From positions 1 through 64,000 of the forward strand of contig NZ_MKQD01000037.1 of the NCBI RefSeq assembly GCF_001913705.1: 64,000 nt of DNA. The letters run 5' to 3'. The notes under the pieces were generated by a model. The model worked only from the letters and a program-made list of their open reading frames with translations, did not search any database and was not told the origin of the DNA. Of this stretch, positions 19,931 through 28,654 are shown piece after piece. Source of the stretch: Thalassotalea sp. PP2-459 (GTDB taxonomy: Bacteria > Pseudomonadota > Gammaproteobacteria > Enterobacterales > Alteromonadaceae). A program made the translations under genes and the position numbers. Within the stretch, counting starts at the first letter, position 1. Each line of letters begins with the position of its first letter.

Positions 19931-20091
19931 TAACCTGAGCTCGGGATAACAACTTACTTTCTAGCAGTTGTTTTTCCTTATTACCACACAAATTTGCCTT
20001 GCACTAAGAAAAAACTCCGTGCTAGAACAGTGTGATATATAAAAAGCTTACCGTTTCAGTTGGTATAACTTCTTATCCCGAGATCAGGTTA
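19931..20091. mobile_element. MITE-like element with 25-bp imperfect terminal inverted repeats
   Basis: The left end (19931-19955, TAACCTGAGCTCGGGATAA...) and the right end (20067-20091) are inverted repeats matching at 22 of 25 positions. The element is 161 bp and has no coding capacity. If the repeat is taken to start at ACCTGA, both ends are flanked by TA, as for elements mobilised by Tc1/IS630-type transposases. A second inner inverted pair, 19961-19980 with 20005-20025, lets much of the element fold as one hairpin. Only one clear copy is seen in the window. Confidence 0.6.
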
Positions 20092-20176
20092 AATAATGTA
20101 AGAATAGTCGCTCTATGCTTTGATTATTGGTATTAAATGTATTGAAAAACGTGTGATTTAAAACTATTGAAGAAAG

Positions 20177-20213
20177 CTCAAGCAAGCTTGGGGGAGAGCC
20201 AAACTTGCTTGAG
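20177..20213. repeat. Strong 15-bp hairpin
   Basis: CTCAAGCAAGCTTGG (20177-20191) pairs with CCAAACTTGCTTGAG (20199-20213) with one mismatch around a 7-base purine loop, GGGAGAG. On the minus strand it is followed by CTTTCTTCAATAGTTTT, a mediocre T-rich tail. It could be a distal terminator of the chemoreceptor transcript, part of a small RNA, or a repeat. Confidence 0.5.
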
Positions 20214-20605
20214 TGAAAGCGGAACAATGTAGAAAATTAAATAAGCGCACCAACACCCCTGCAACTGCACTAAAATTAACCTTTTATTAACAATGTTTTG
20301 TTACGCTCTCAGTCTTAAAGGTCACTTAAGACAAAATAAGACTAGCAGAACGTTTGCAAGTTAACAAAAAAATAACATAAAAGTTTTTCGTATTGGTAGC
20401 TGTGCAAAATGAAATTTGTACAAAAACTATTACAGATAACGAAACAAATTTTCTGAAAAGCTATCAAAACAAAAGAAAACATCACAAAATAAAACAATAC
20501 CCCTGTAAAATGAAGCTTTCATAGTGCTTCATAATATTCTTTAGGGAGTATGAATTTTTTGGCAAGGTGCGCGGCATACAATAATACCGCACATGAAGTA
20601 TTGTG

Positions 20606-22234
20606 TTATTTTACTGTTTTGAAATGTGTCATTAGTGATTCTAATTGGTCGGTTAATTGAATTAATGCAGAAGTGGCATCTCTGCCTTTATGGGCCAGTT
20701 CAGCTGCATCATGCGAACTTTCAGCGATCATATTAATACGTCGTGAAATGTCGTCACCAACTTTATTTTGCTCATCAGAAGCTGTGGCAATGTGATTATT
20801 CATATCGGTGATAGAGCTCAGTGCTTGCGCAATTTGGTTGAGCGCTGTCGCTGCCTCTTGAGTTTGCTCTACTGTGCCTTCGCTTGAGATTTTGCTTGTC
20901 TCCATCGTTTCAACACCGCGGTTAGAACCCGTTTGCAAGCGTACTATCATATTTTGAATTTCTTCAGTGCTATCTTGCGTGCGTTTCGCTAAGTTACGTA
21001 CTTCATCGGCAACCACGGCGAAACCCCTACCTTGTTCACCAGCACGGGCAGCTTCAATAGCAGCGTTTAGTGCTAATAAGTTTGTTTGATCTGCAATGCC
21101 ACGAATAACATCGAGTACTGAGACAATGTTGGTTACATCATTACCAAGTTCCGTAATAACGACGCTTGCGTCTTCAATTTGGCTGGCAAGGGTTGTAATT
21201 GATTGAACGGCTGAATCAACAATTCCGTGGGCTTTTACTCCTTGTTGATCAGCTTCTGCTGTTGATTGTGCAGCAGCATTAGCGCTGTCAGCAACGGTTT
21301 GAGACGATGAAGACATTTCTGTCATGGCAGTGGCAACCATATCAATTTCGCTACGCTGTGACTCAAAGGTATGATCAATTTCTGCACTACGACGATTGGC
21401 GTCTTCCGTTTCTTGTCGTAATTTTTGAATAGACTCCTCAATACTACCTAAAATAGTCGCTAATGATTCACGTAAACGTAATATCGAGCCAAGAATTGAA
21501 TCTTCCCTAGTATTTGAACTAGAGTTATTTCCCGTTAAGTCGCCGGCTGCTACCTTTTGGACAATTTTTAAAACAGCTGACGGCTCGCCGCCAAGATCAT
21601 CAAGTAATTTACGGGTAAAAAAGAATAATAAAACACCCAAGCCGCCTGTTAATGCTAAACAGATAAACACCTGCCAACTTGCGTTAGACCAAAAACGTGC
21701 TTCAACTTCGGCAAAACCAATACCGGTACCTACATACCAACCCCAAACTGGTGTTTGTTGGGCGATAGATAATTTATCTTCTATGGAGCCATCTGGTTGT
21801 TTTTGGGTCCACTCATAAGTGGCAATGCCATTAGGTTTTTTATTGACGGCATTTTGAAGAATATTACCTACACTTTGCCCTTTACCGTTTTTAAATTCGT
21901 GAAAGCTAGTGCCATGTAATTCAGGATCTAAAGGGGTTGCGATAAAGTTTAAGTTTTCGTCAGCGACGTAAACGTATTCAGACTTATGATATTTGTTTTC
22001 TCTGAGTAGCTGAGTGGCTAGCTTCTTGGCATCTTGCTCTGACATTTTACCATCAGCAACATACTTTTCCATTTCAACAATTATATTGTAGGTGGATTTA
22101 AATAATTGCTCAACACGTGCGCGGTTATCATCATTGCTTGCTATGCGTAGTGCCGTTAACCCTACTACCATTAACATTAAAAACGAAATTAAAATTAGCG
22201 CAACCAGCGCACTTACTTTAAAGCGTAACTTCAT
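20606..22234 (-). CDS. Methyl-accepting chemotaxis protein with single Cache domain
   Basis: An inner-membrane chemoreceptor of 542 residues. TM1 is at about 8-30, a periplasmic sCache_2-type ligand domain at about 35-185 ([34 protein letters not shown]), TM2 at about 190-210, HAMP at about 212-265 and the coiled-coil signalling domain to the end. The conserved CheA/CheW-binding hairpin tip is [38 protein letters not shown], seen at about residues 370-405. sCache_2 receptors often sense small organic acids, but the ligand is not deducible. Start ATG 22234 follows GGGGTAAGCAG. There is no C-terminal CheR-binding pentapeptide; it ends MTHFKTVK. Confidence 0.93.
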   Translation of the reverse strand: MKLRFKVSALVALILISFLMLMVVGLTALRIASNDDNRARVEQLFKSTYNIIVEMEKYVADGKMSEQDAKKLATQLLRENKYHKSEYVYVADENLNFIATPLDPELHGTSFHEFKNGKGQSVGNILQNAVNKKPNGIATYEWTQKQPDGSIEDKLSIAQQTPVWGWYVGTGIGFAEVEARFWSNASWQVFICLALTGGLGVLLFFFTRKLLDDLGGEPSAVLKIVQKVAAGDLTGNNSSSNTREDSILGSILRLRESLATILGSIEESIQKLRQETEDANRRSAEIDHTFESQRSEIDMVATAMTEMSSSSQTVADSANAAAQSTAEADQQGVKAHGIVDSAVQSITTLASQIEDASVVITELGNDVTNIVSVLDVIRGIADQTNLLALNAAIEAARAGEQGRGFAVVADEVRNLAKRTQDSTEEIQNMIVRLQTGSNRGVETMETSKISSEGTVEQTQEAATALNQIAQALSSITDMNNHIATASDEQNKVGDDISRRINMIAESSHDAAELAHKGRDATSALIQLTDQLESLMTHFKTVK

Positions 22235-22683
22235 TCTGCTTACCCCAATTATAGTTGTTCTGACAATTCGTTTTGCAATTCTTTCCTTGTTTACACTGCT
22301 ACTTTAATAGCATAAGGCTAGTTATAGTTACAAGAATTACTGTTTTTTATTTAGCCTAACATTGAAAGGGAAGAATTTGATAATTGATTTAATAATAAAC
22401 AATTACTTAGTGATATTAGGGAAAAAGCTATCTTTATAGAAGAACCATTACTGAATGAAAGATTTTTTACCGTCAAATACGAAAAATTTATAGTTGAATT
22501 AGATGGTTAGGTGGGAGAGTGTCAGCATGTTCTGTTTTGAACATTCATATTGTTTTACTTTCAAGAAAATAATTGATTGCACATAATAGGGTTACAGAAC
22601 AATAGCTCTGTACGCGTTGTTACCTGGTCAAGTTTGGCAGGGTAGGGAGTATCCGTTAAATGTTTTATGTAACGAAGCAGGTT
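22235..22683. other. 450-base gap upstream of the chemoreceptor gene
   Basis: This should contain the chemoreceptor promoter on the minus strand. No flagellar sigma-28 type promoter was recognised. A small hairpin ACAGA...TCTGT lies at about 22594-22611, near the end of the kinase gene. I see no open frame worth calling. Confidence 0.5.
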
Positions 22684-23772
22684 TTATCTATGCGCATTCA
22701 TTACGATATCGTGTAATGTTTCACGTTGGTCTTTTAAGCGTTGATACATGGTAATCTGATTTAACGCGCGCGATAAGTTGTGTTCGTTGTACTGAGTGTG
22801 AAAGTAATTATCGCCATCTAAATAGTCAGTTAAAAAGCGTATGCCGATCATAAATGGTAATAACTGGGCGCCAATCACTAAGCTTTGTTGTTCAAGTGTA
22901 GACAACTTGCCTTGAAAACTTTCAATATAGCCTCGGGCTAGTCCTTGGAAAATTTCTATTGAAATAGATAGTTCGTCAATATTTTTGCCATCTTCTGGTA
23001 AGTTTGAGCAACAGGTTCTCACCATGTCGCCGAAATCATGCATAACAAACCCTGGCATACACGTGTCTAAATCGATAACGGCGACGGGTTTATTGGTGGC
23101 CTTAGCAAACAGCAAATTATTAATCTTAGTATCATTATGAGTGACTTGAACGGGTAATTTCTTAACGATATCAGCTACCTCATCAATAAAGGCGGTTTCT
23201 GATAAACAAGCGGTGACTAAATGCTGGCAGTTTGCAAGACGACCCTTAGGGTCATTAGCTTTTGCTTGGCTGAGTTGGGATAGCCTAAATGCTAAGTGGT
23301 GAAAATCAGTAATAATTTCATCTAGCTGTTCTGCAGGAAAATCACTTAATGCACAAGTAAATGCACCAAACGCGTTTGCGACTTCGTGGGCTTGTTGTGC
23401 AGATTCTACTTTTTCTATAGTAAAGCAGTTTGGAATAAATTGGATAGCGCGCCAACTATTGTCGCGATACTGCACCATTGAATCACCTTGATGATTCTTG
23501 ATTTGCCAGATGGGTTCGAGATGATACTCCCCCAGTTTTTGTTTGACATGTAAATGTTCGTTGATCAAATCAGCATTGTTAATGACTTGGTTTGGTTCAG
23601 TGAACACATGATGATTAATACGCTGCAATACAAACTTTTTATCGGGATTCGATACTAGGTACGTCGTATTGATCAAACCGTTACCTAACGGCATTATTTT
23701 ACTGGTTTCTGTGTCGCATAGGTACGCTTCTAAAACGTGGCTTATTTGTGCACGATCAATATTAATGTTCAT
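22684..23772 (-). CDS. Sugar kinase of the phosphotransferase (APH) fold, NahK-like
   Basis: Predicted cytoplasmic ATP-dependent anomeric kinase resembling N-acetylhexosamine 1-kinase (NahK). It has the family opening LGNGLINTTYLV and FVLQRINHHVFTEP, the catalytic loop VTHNDTKINNLLF (HxDxxxxN), the metal-binding VIDLDTCMPG and MHDFGDMVR. I take ATG 23772 as start because it gives the usual 25-30 residues before the GNG loop; an in-frame ATG at 23829 would overlap the preceding gene by 26 bases, and neither has a good ribosome site. It is the third gene of an operon after a GH109-type protein and a nucleotidyltransferase, which supports phosphorylation of an amino sugar at C1. Exact sugar unknown; many relatives are simply annotated aminoglycoside phosphotransferase. 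Confidence 0.8.
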   Translation of the reverse strand: MNINIDRAQISHVLEAYLCDTETSKIMPLGNGLINTTYLVSNPDKKFVLQRINHHVFTEPNQVINNADLINEHLHVKQKLGEYHLEPIWQIKNHQGDSMVQYRDNSWRAIQFIPNCFTIEKVESAQQAHEVANAFGAFTCALSDFPAEQLDEIITDFHHLAFRLSQLSQAKANDPKGRLANCQHLVTACLSETAFIDEVADIVKKLPVQVTHNDTKINNLLFAKATNKPVAVIDLDTCMPGFVMHDFGDMVRTCCSNLPEDGKNIDELSISIEIFQGLARGYIESFQGKLSTLEQQSLVIGAQLLPFMIGIRFLTDYLDGDNYFHTQYNEHNLSRALNQITMYQRLKDQRETLHDIVMNAHR

Positions 23773-23803
23773 AAAAGTATCGCTGTCCCTAGTTTTATTA
23801 TTG

Positions 23804-24709
23804 TTAATCGTTAATGTCGAACGCTCCATTACTCGACAGGTTCTTTAACGCTTGCTCTACAGATGGAGAATCGGCCGCATATGTTACGCCAAACCACGCA
23901 TCTTGTGAAGTTAAAAGCGTTACACGTGCATTTGTTGTTGCCATATAGGCAAAAACGGTTTCAGGTAAATATACTTCTTGGGCTTTTTGTTCAGAAGTAT
24001 TGGCTGTGTTAGCGGGAAAATATTTGATTAATTGGGTTTCAATACAGTTGAAAATAGCTGGTGTTAAGCGCCAGAAGTTCATTGATACTAATTGTGTTTT
24101 AGCAAGGGAAACTTGTTCTCCCTCACAAAACCCCTGACAGTTATTATCATCTACTTCAGTGATTTCAATGACTTCTTTGATGTTTTCTAATTGATTATTT
24201 GTGTGATGGCATAACCCTCTGTTTACTCCGCCATGTGCAGATAATGTTTTGCCTAATTCAAAGGCGACAAGGCCAAAGTTATTTGGTGCAAGGGCTTGAA
24301 TGTTAGCGAATGCTTGCTCACCGTAATAATCATCGGCATTGATAACGATAAAACCCTCTTTGATGACGTCTTTAGCACACCAAACTGCATGCGCGGTACC
24401 GAGTGGTTTGACTCTGTCTTTTGCTACACAACAGTTTGCGGGTAAATTGCTTGTTTCTTGTAACACAAGGTGTGTTTTAATACCTTTAGGCAAACGAGGC
24501 AATACTTGTTCTATTAGGGTAGTTTGTTGTGACACTTGTGTGATGAAAACAACTTCTTTAATACCCGCTTTAACGGCTTGAATAATGTTGTATTCCATCA
24601 ATGTTAAATGTTTTGGACCAAATTGAACAAATTGCTTGGCACGGCCAAAACGACTTCCTTGCCCTGCGGCAAGTATCACTAATGTGTGGGTGTTTACGTT
24701 CTTACTCAT
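23804..24709 (-). CDS. Sugar-1-phosphate nucleotidyltransferase (NTP-transferase family)
   Basis: A predicted cytoplasmic enzyme that transfers a nucleotide to a sugar 1-phosphate. The N-terminal signature LVILAAGQGSRFGRAKQFVQF is a slight variant of LAAGxGxRxxxxxPK with Lys for activation. A metal-binding Asp lies in FIVINADDYYGEQAF. Start ATG 24709 (MSKNVNTH) is chosen because it lies 15 bases after the GH109 stop; ATG 24760 would overlap that gene. About 301 residues, shorter than GlmU and lacking the left-handed beta-helix, so it is a stand-alone transferase domain. Sitting between a GH109-type gene and a NahK-like kinase, it most likely makes UDP-HexNAc from HexNAc-1-phosphate; the nucleotide is not proven. 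Confidence 0.8.
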   Translation of the reverse strand: MSKNVNTHTLVILAAGQGSRFGRAKQFVQFGPKHLTLMEYNIIQAVKAGIKEVVFITQVSQQTTLIEQVLPRLPKGIKTHLVLQETSNLPANCCVAKDRVKPLGTAHAVWCAKDVIKEGFIVINADDYYGEQAFANIQALAPNNFGLVAFELGKTLSAHGGVNRGLCHHTNNQLENIKEVIEITEVDDNNCQGFCEGEQVSLAKTQLVSMNFWRLTPAIFNCIETQLIKYFPANTANTSEQKAQEVYLPETVFAYMATTNARVTLLTSQDAWFGVTYAADSPSVEQALKNLSSNGAFDIND

Positions 24710-24723
24710 GGCTATAAATATTG

Positions 24724-26142
24724 TTAGCTGACAATGGAAAGCGGGACGGTATTTTTCCATAAACCGCGGGTAAAGTCAGGAATATCTTTATGGTTGCTTT
24801 TATTGAAGACTAATTCATCGATAAGCGGTGAAACCACAGACAAAGCAGCAGCATCGTAAACATTTTGATCAAGTGCTTGGCCATTACGCAAACAAAAAAT
24901 GATGCGCCACAGCATAAGAAAATCTTTGTCATGCTGTTCGTCGTTTTGTGTAGCTTCCGCTCCTATATGCTGCCAAAAAGGGTGTTGATATTGTGTTTGC
25001 CAGTACGCCATATTGTCATCCCATTGGTGTTGACTTGGCATTTCGGGCTTCTTACCCGTTTGACCATTTTCTTGCCACTTTTTAACCGCTAATTGGTGAA
25101 TATTTTGATAATAATGCTTAACAGTATCTGGCAGTTTCTCTAGAGTTATACGACTTGGGGAACCAGAAAATGTGCCGTTTGTCCCCTGTATAAAGGTATG
25201 TTCAATGTTAGGTTTTTGGGTTTTAGTACCGTGTTTAACGCTGATGGTTCGACCGAGTTTTGTCGTAATGACTGTGGTATTAAAATCACTTCTAACAGGC
25301 TGTGATTGATTTTGAGTGTCTTCGGTTCGTTTTACTGGAGTTGAGTGAGCAGCGGTGAGAAAATCAAATTGATCGCCACGGTTAATGTTCATGTATTGTG
25401 ATATGGGCCCTAGGCCGTGCGTAGGGTATAAATGTTCTGGTATTTTCTTATGCGATGAACCAGTGTTATTTGCTTCTTGCGTTACTTGTTCTGGTATCTC
25501 TTTGTTCGAAGTGGTTTCAGCATGTTTTAATTCGCCAAACAGCCCCTGTTTTACCATTTGAAGAACCATTAATTCATCTTGACCATAGCAAACACTTTCC
25601 ATCATCATGCAGTTTTTTTGTGTACGTTCTGAGGTGTCTACCAGTAGCCAGCACTCATCAATGGAAGTTGCTGCGGGTACTTCAACGAAAGCATGTTTGT
25701 TACTGTTCATTGTATCGACGGCCATGGGAGTATGCCATCGCGTAGGTGTGGAAATAATAACGATATCGATATCACTTCGGGTGAGCATGTCTTTATAAGC
25801 AAGCTCGGAACCCGAGTATTCATCGGGCCGAGTTATTTTCTGTTGTTCAAGGTATTGGCTGGCTTGATTCATGGCGTTTTGGTCGATATCGCAAAGCGCT
25901 TTTATTTCTATGCCATCAATATGACTACAGTGCTTAACATGGCTTAAACCTCTTTCTCCTAAGCCAATAAAGCCAATGCGAACGGTTGCCATTTTAGGGG
26001 CAATTAAGTTCATTACACTTTTATGATCAAAGAGTGTCGATGGGGATATTTGAGTAAAGGTATCGGCGAGTGTCTTCGCTATATGGGTTGTCGAAATTGC
26101 TGCGGCAGATTTGATAAAAAAACGCCGATCGATTATTTTCAT
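24724..26142 (-). CDS. Gfo/Idh/MocA-type protein of the GH109 (alpha-N-acetylgalactosaminidase) family
   Basis: An NAD-dependent hydrolase-type protein with a Tat-like signal (DRRFFIKSAAA) and a Rossmann fold (RIGFIGLGERGLSHV). It matches GH109 along most of its length: HAFVEVPAATSIDECWLLVDTSE, NCMMMESVCYGQDELMVL and YPTHGLGPISQYMNINRGD, the last carrying the catalytic-region His. GH109 enzymes release terminal alpha-GalNAc by a transient oxidation at C3. The segment just before YPTHGLGP, normally HDLR...GxWR...GN, is replaced here by a Gln/Asn/Glu-rich stretch (about residues 212-236), so activity may differ. First gene of the three-gene amino-sugar operon. Likely located in the periplasm as a folded, cofactor-loaded protein. 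No strong ribosome binding site before ATG 26142. Confidence 0.82.
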   Translation of the reverse strand: MKIIDRRFFIKSAAAISTTHIAKTLADTFTQISPSTLFDHKSVMNLIAPKMATVRIGFIGLGERGLSHVKHCSHIDGIEIKALCDIDQNAMNQASQYLEQQKITRPDEYSGSELAYKDMLTRSDIDIVIISTPTRWHTPMAVDTMNSNKHAFVEVPAATSIDECWLLVDTSERTQKNCMMMESVCYGQDELMVLQMVKQGLFGELKHAETTSNKEIPEQVTQEANNTGSSHKKIPEHLYPTHGLGPISQYMNINRGDQFDFLTAAHSTPVKRTEDTQNQSQPVRSDFNTTVITTKLGRTISVKHGTKTQKPNIEHTFIQGTNGTFSGSPSRITLEKLPDTVKHYYQNIHQLAVKKWQENGQTGKKPEMPSQHQWDDNMAYWQTQYQHPFWQHIGAEATQNDEQHDKDFLMLWRIIFCLRNGQALDQNVYDAAALSVVSPLIDELVFNKSNHKDIPDFTRGLWKNTVPLSIVS

Positions 26143-26223
26143 GAATAGTAGTGCATGTTAAGTTATTTGCTTAACGTTACTTGTATCGAAATATGAATGC
26201 AAGCAAGAGTTTATGGTACTTTG

Positions 26224-27525
26224 CTATTGGTTTTCACGAGGTAAAGAAAGTATGAATTTAGCGCCTTTTAACAATGTTGATCGGCTTGCTGATATCTGGC
26301 CGTGATGCCAATCGACCACTTTGTGACAAATGGCAAGTCCTAAACCAAAATGCCCTTGCTCTCTTGAGCGGTTGGAATCGAGTTTGACGAATGGATCGAA
26401 AATAACGGTAAGTTGTTCCTGTTCAATGCCTTTTCCATCATCTTCAATGATAATTTTTATGTTTTTGTGTGATATTTGTGTTCGGATAATGACGCGACTA
26501 TTGGCGTAATGAATAGCATTAGTGATTAAATTCTGTAGCGCTCTATTTAGCCAGTATAGATCACCAGAAATATATTCATTATTTGCTAACTCTCGATATT
26601 CAAAAGAGATGTTATGTTGCAGTGCTAGTGATGTAAAGTCTTGCCAAAGGTTACTAATAAATTGATTAATTTCTATTTTGGTGATGATTAAATGTACCCC
26701 TTGTCGTTCCATGCTGGCATATGATAAAAAGGCTGCAGTCATATCCTCCATACGAGAAAGTTCTAACTCCATTCTTTTCAAGTAATTATTTTTACTTTCA
26801 ATATCGTTAGCATCTAGGGCGGCATCTATGCCAAAACGTAAACAGCTCATAGGCGTGCGAATATCGTGTGATAAGCTTCTGGCAAGTAGTTTATTATCTG
26901 CCATGAGTTTCTCTATTTGGTATGCCATTTGATTAAAACGAGTTTCAAGTAATGAAATGTAAGAAAATCGACTAAGTTTAATTCTTACGTTCTTTTCACC
27001 TTTTCCAATGAGGTCTGCGGCATTTGTGAGTACATACAAACGTTGTGCTAATGGTAGCAACCAAAGCATAATAATACTTCCTACACCTAAATATAAAATG
27101 GCGGTAAAAAAGACATTTAACTTTTGATCTTTTTCGGATGCTGTCGGCAAATGTAATTTCACTAAATGTTGTGGAAAGGTGGTTAGCTGTTTAACTAAAT
27201 ATGCTTGTTTTTCTGAGGCTAACAGTAAACCACCTTGTTGTGAAAGTTGTTTAAATAATGCAGGCGGGAGTGCTATAGCAGATGTACTTTCTAAGGTTAG
27301 ATCAAGCGAATAGTGTTTGGCAATTTGCGTTAAGTGTTGTGAAAGTTGTTGTTCTGGTGTGCTATTAAGCTCTGCACTGATGCCTTCAATAAGGTTTTTA
27401 TAGATAATTGTATCGGAATTTTCGTTTTCATCGCTATGTTTTGCAATGAATTGATCGACTCCCCAACTAATGAAAAACAATGAGCCAAAAACAGCAAAAA
27501 TAATACTGATAAAAAGCTTTTTCAT
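26224..27525 (-). CDS. Sensor histidine kinase, RstB-like
   Basis: An inner-membrane kinase of 433 residues: TM1 (about 5-24), a short periplasmic domain of about 110 residues, TM2 (about 138-158), HAMP, HisKA with His in SLSHDIRTPMSCLRFG, and HATPase with NLITNAIHYA, DDGKGI and HFGLGLAIC. The last gene of a four-gene operon after MipA, DUF3019 and a response regulator, with two bases separating it from the regulator. It probably phosphorylates that regulator in response to envelope conditions. The E. coli RstB architecture is the same; the gene name is not assigned because orthology is not proven. Confidence 0.9.
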   Translation of the reverse strand: MKKLFISIIFAVFGSLFFISWGVDQFIAKHSDENENSDTIIYKNLIEGISAELNSTPEQQLSQHLTQIAKHYSLDLTLESTSAIALPPALFKQLSQQGGLLLASEKQAYLVKQLTTFPQHLVKLHLPTASEKDQKLNVFFTAILYLGVGSIIMLWLLPLAQRLYVLTNAADLIGKGEKNVRIKLSRFSYISLLETRFNQMAYQIEKLMADNKLLARSLSHDIRTPMSCLRFGIDAALDANDIESKNNYLKRMELELSRMEDMTAAFLSYASMERQGVHLIITKIEINQFISNLWQDFTSLALQHNISFEYRELANNEYISGDLYWLNRALQNLITNAIHYANSRVIIRTQISHKNIKIIIEDDGKGIEQEQLTVIFDPFVKLDSNRSREQGHFGLGLAICHKVVDWHHGQISASRSTLLKGAKFILSLPRENQ

Positions 27526-27527
27526 GA

Positions 27528-28229
27528 TTAATCAGTCCAAGCATCAGCAACAAATAAGTAGCCTTTACCCCAAACGGTTTTGAATTTTTTCGGGCTTTGT
27601 GGATCATCTTTAAATATTTTTCTCAAGGTAGACAACATCACGTCAAAACGGCGATCTTGGCCGTCATATTCACGTCCTTTCAGTGTTTTAAATACACTGT
27701 CTCGGTCTACTACTTCACCTGCATGACTCGCTAAATACCATAGGAAACTAAAAAGGCTGGTTGAAAGTTCAATTTCTTCGTTTTTGTAAGTAACGCGCTT
27801 TGCTTCACCGTTGATGTGTAGCAGACCAAAACTAATAGTGTTACTTTGTTTCGATGACATGGGCTGATACTTCAATGCGCTTTGGATTCTTGCTAATAGA
27901 GCGCGAGGCCTAACTGGCTTTATAACATAGTCATTAGCACCGGCTTCAAAACCAATCACTTCATCAAATTCATCTGCTCTTGCTGTTAACATAATAATCG
28001 GTGTGTCAGATTGTTGCCTGAGTAATCGACATACTTCAATGCCACTTAGTCCGGGTAACATCACATCAAGCAATACCACGTCAGGCGTAAAGTGATTAAA
28101 AGCAACTGCTACTTCATCGCCATGTGCGACATGTTCAACATCAAATTGTTGTTGTTCAAGGTATTCTTTGACCCACTTAGCGAGCGATAAGTCGTCTTCA
28201 ACTAATAATACTTTTTGCATTTTATTCAT
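27528..28229 (-). CDS. OmpR-family response regulator, RstA-like
   Basis: A 233-residue cytoplasmic regulator. The receiver domain has acidic pair LLVEDD, phospho-acceptor Asp in PDVVLLDVMLPG, and the conserved Lys in NDYVIKPVRPR. The C-terminal winged helix ends FKTVWGKGYLFV, typical of OmpR/PhoB DNA-binding domains. Start ATG 28229 (MNKMQKVLLVED) is preferred since AGGA lies seven bases upstream; an upstream in-frame ATG at 28259 would extend into the DUF3019 gene. Downstream is its cognate kinase. Targets probably include its own operon with MipA, by analogy with similar loci. Confidence 0.92.
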   Translation of the reverse strand: MNKMQKVLLVEDDLSLAKWVKEYLEQQQFDVEHVAHGDEVAVAFNHFTPDVVLLDVMLPGLSGIEVCRLLRQQSDTPIIMLTARADEFDEVIGFEAGANDYVIKPVRPRALLARIQSALKYQPMSSKQSNTISFGLLHINGEAKRVTYKNEEIELSTSLFSFLWYLASHAGEVVDRDSVFKTLKGREYDGQDRRFDVMLSTLRKIFKDDPQSPKKFKTVWGKGYLFVADAWTD

Positions 28230-28243
28230 GATGAGTCCTGCAG

Positions 28244-28654
28244 TTAAAACAATCGCCAACGACGTTTTCTAGGTGTTGCTTTGTGTACCCAACTGACATT
28301 AATACGGGTTTTTGCAATCACTTTTATTTTATTAAGTGAAACTAATTGGTAATCAGTTGTTTCGTTGCCTTGAAATTCAAAGCTCCACTGGCCTTTTTGG
28401 CTTTTTTGCCAGCATTTCATGGATTTTCCCGTTGTTTTATGCCGTAAACAGTAATCACCCTTCACATTGCTTTGCCAGACAATCATGACCTCAGCGTAGC
28501 AGGTTCTTCCTTGGCGTAAGGTGACACAATTATTCGGGGTAGCTGTGAGTATTATCGTTTCATTTAAGGCTTCTTGCCCTAATGAACATGTACTTACGGT
28601 TAATAAAATGATTGAAACAAACCCTGCAATTCCTTTGCGGTAGTTAAAAAACAT
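28244..28654 (-). CDS. DUF3019 family exported protein
   Basis: A 136-residue protein with a signal peptide (cleavage near STCSLGQ). The mature part has the DUF3019 pattern LTATPNNCVTLRQGRTCYAEVMIVWQ and four cysteines in pairs (Cys in NNC, TCY, YCLR, KCWQ) that likely form disulfides in the periplasm. It ends in a very basic tail, TPRKRRWRLF. ATG 28654 has GGAG six bases upstream and overlaps the MipA stop by a few bases, implying translational coupling; a TTG four codons earlier is less likely. Function is unknown, but in Alteromonadales this family is repeatedly placed between MipA and an RstA-like regulator, so a role in sensing or accessory to the kinase is plausible. Confidence 0.82.
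   Translation of the reverse strand: MFFNYRKGIAGFVSIILLTVSTCSLGQEALNETIILTATPNNCVTLRQGRTCYAEVMIVWQSNVKGDYCLRHKTTGKSMKCWQKSQKGQWSFEFQGNETTDYQLVSLNKIKVIAKTRINVSWVHKATPRKRRWRLF

Larger units (their letters stand above)
19794..20605. other. 813-base gene-free gap
   Basis: Between the starts of marR and the end of the chemoreceptor gene. It contains a MITE-like element (19931-20091), a strong hairpin (20177-20213) and an imperfect hairpin GTGCGG/CCGCGCAC (20567-20592, read on the minus strand) with an A-rich/T-poor tail just beyond the chemoreceptor stop. I see no convincing reading frame. Bases 20280-20520 are AT-rich without clear structure. Confidence 0.6.

Noticed and set aside
22092-22307. 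71-codon + strand frame over the chemoreceptor start
   Set aside because: Antisense of the N-terminal signal and TM region of the chemoreceptor gene; no independent support.
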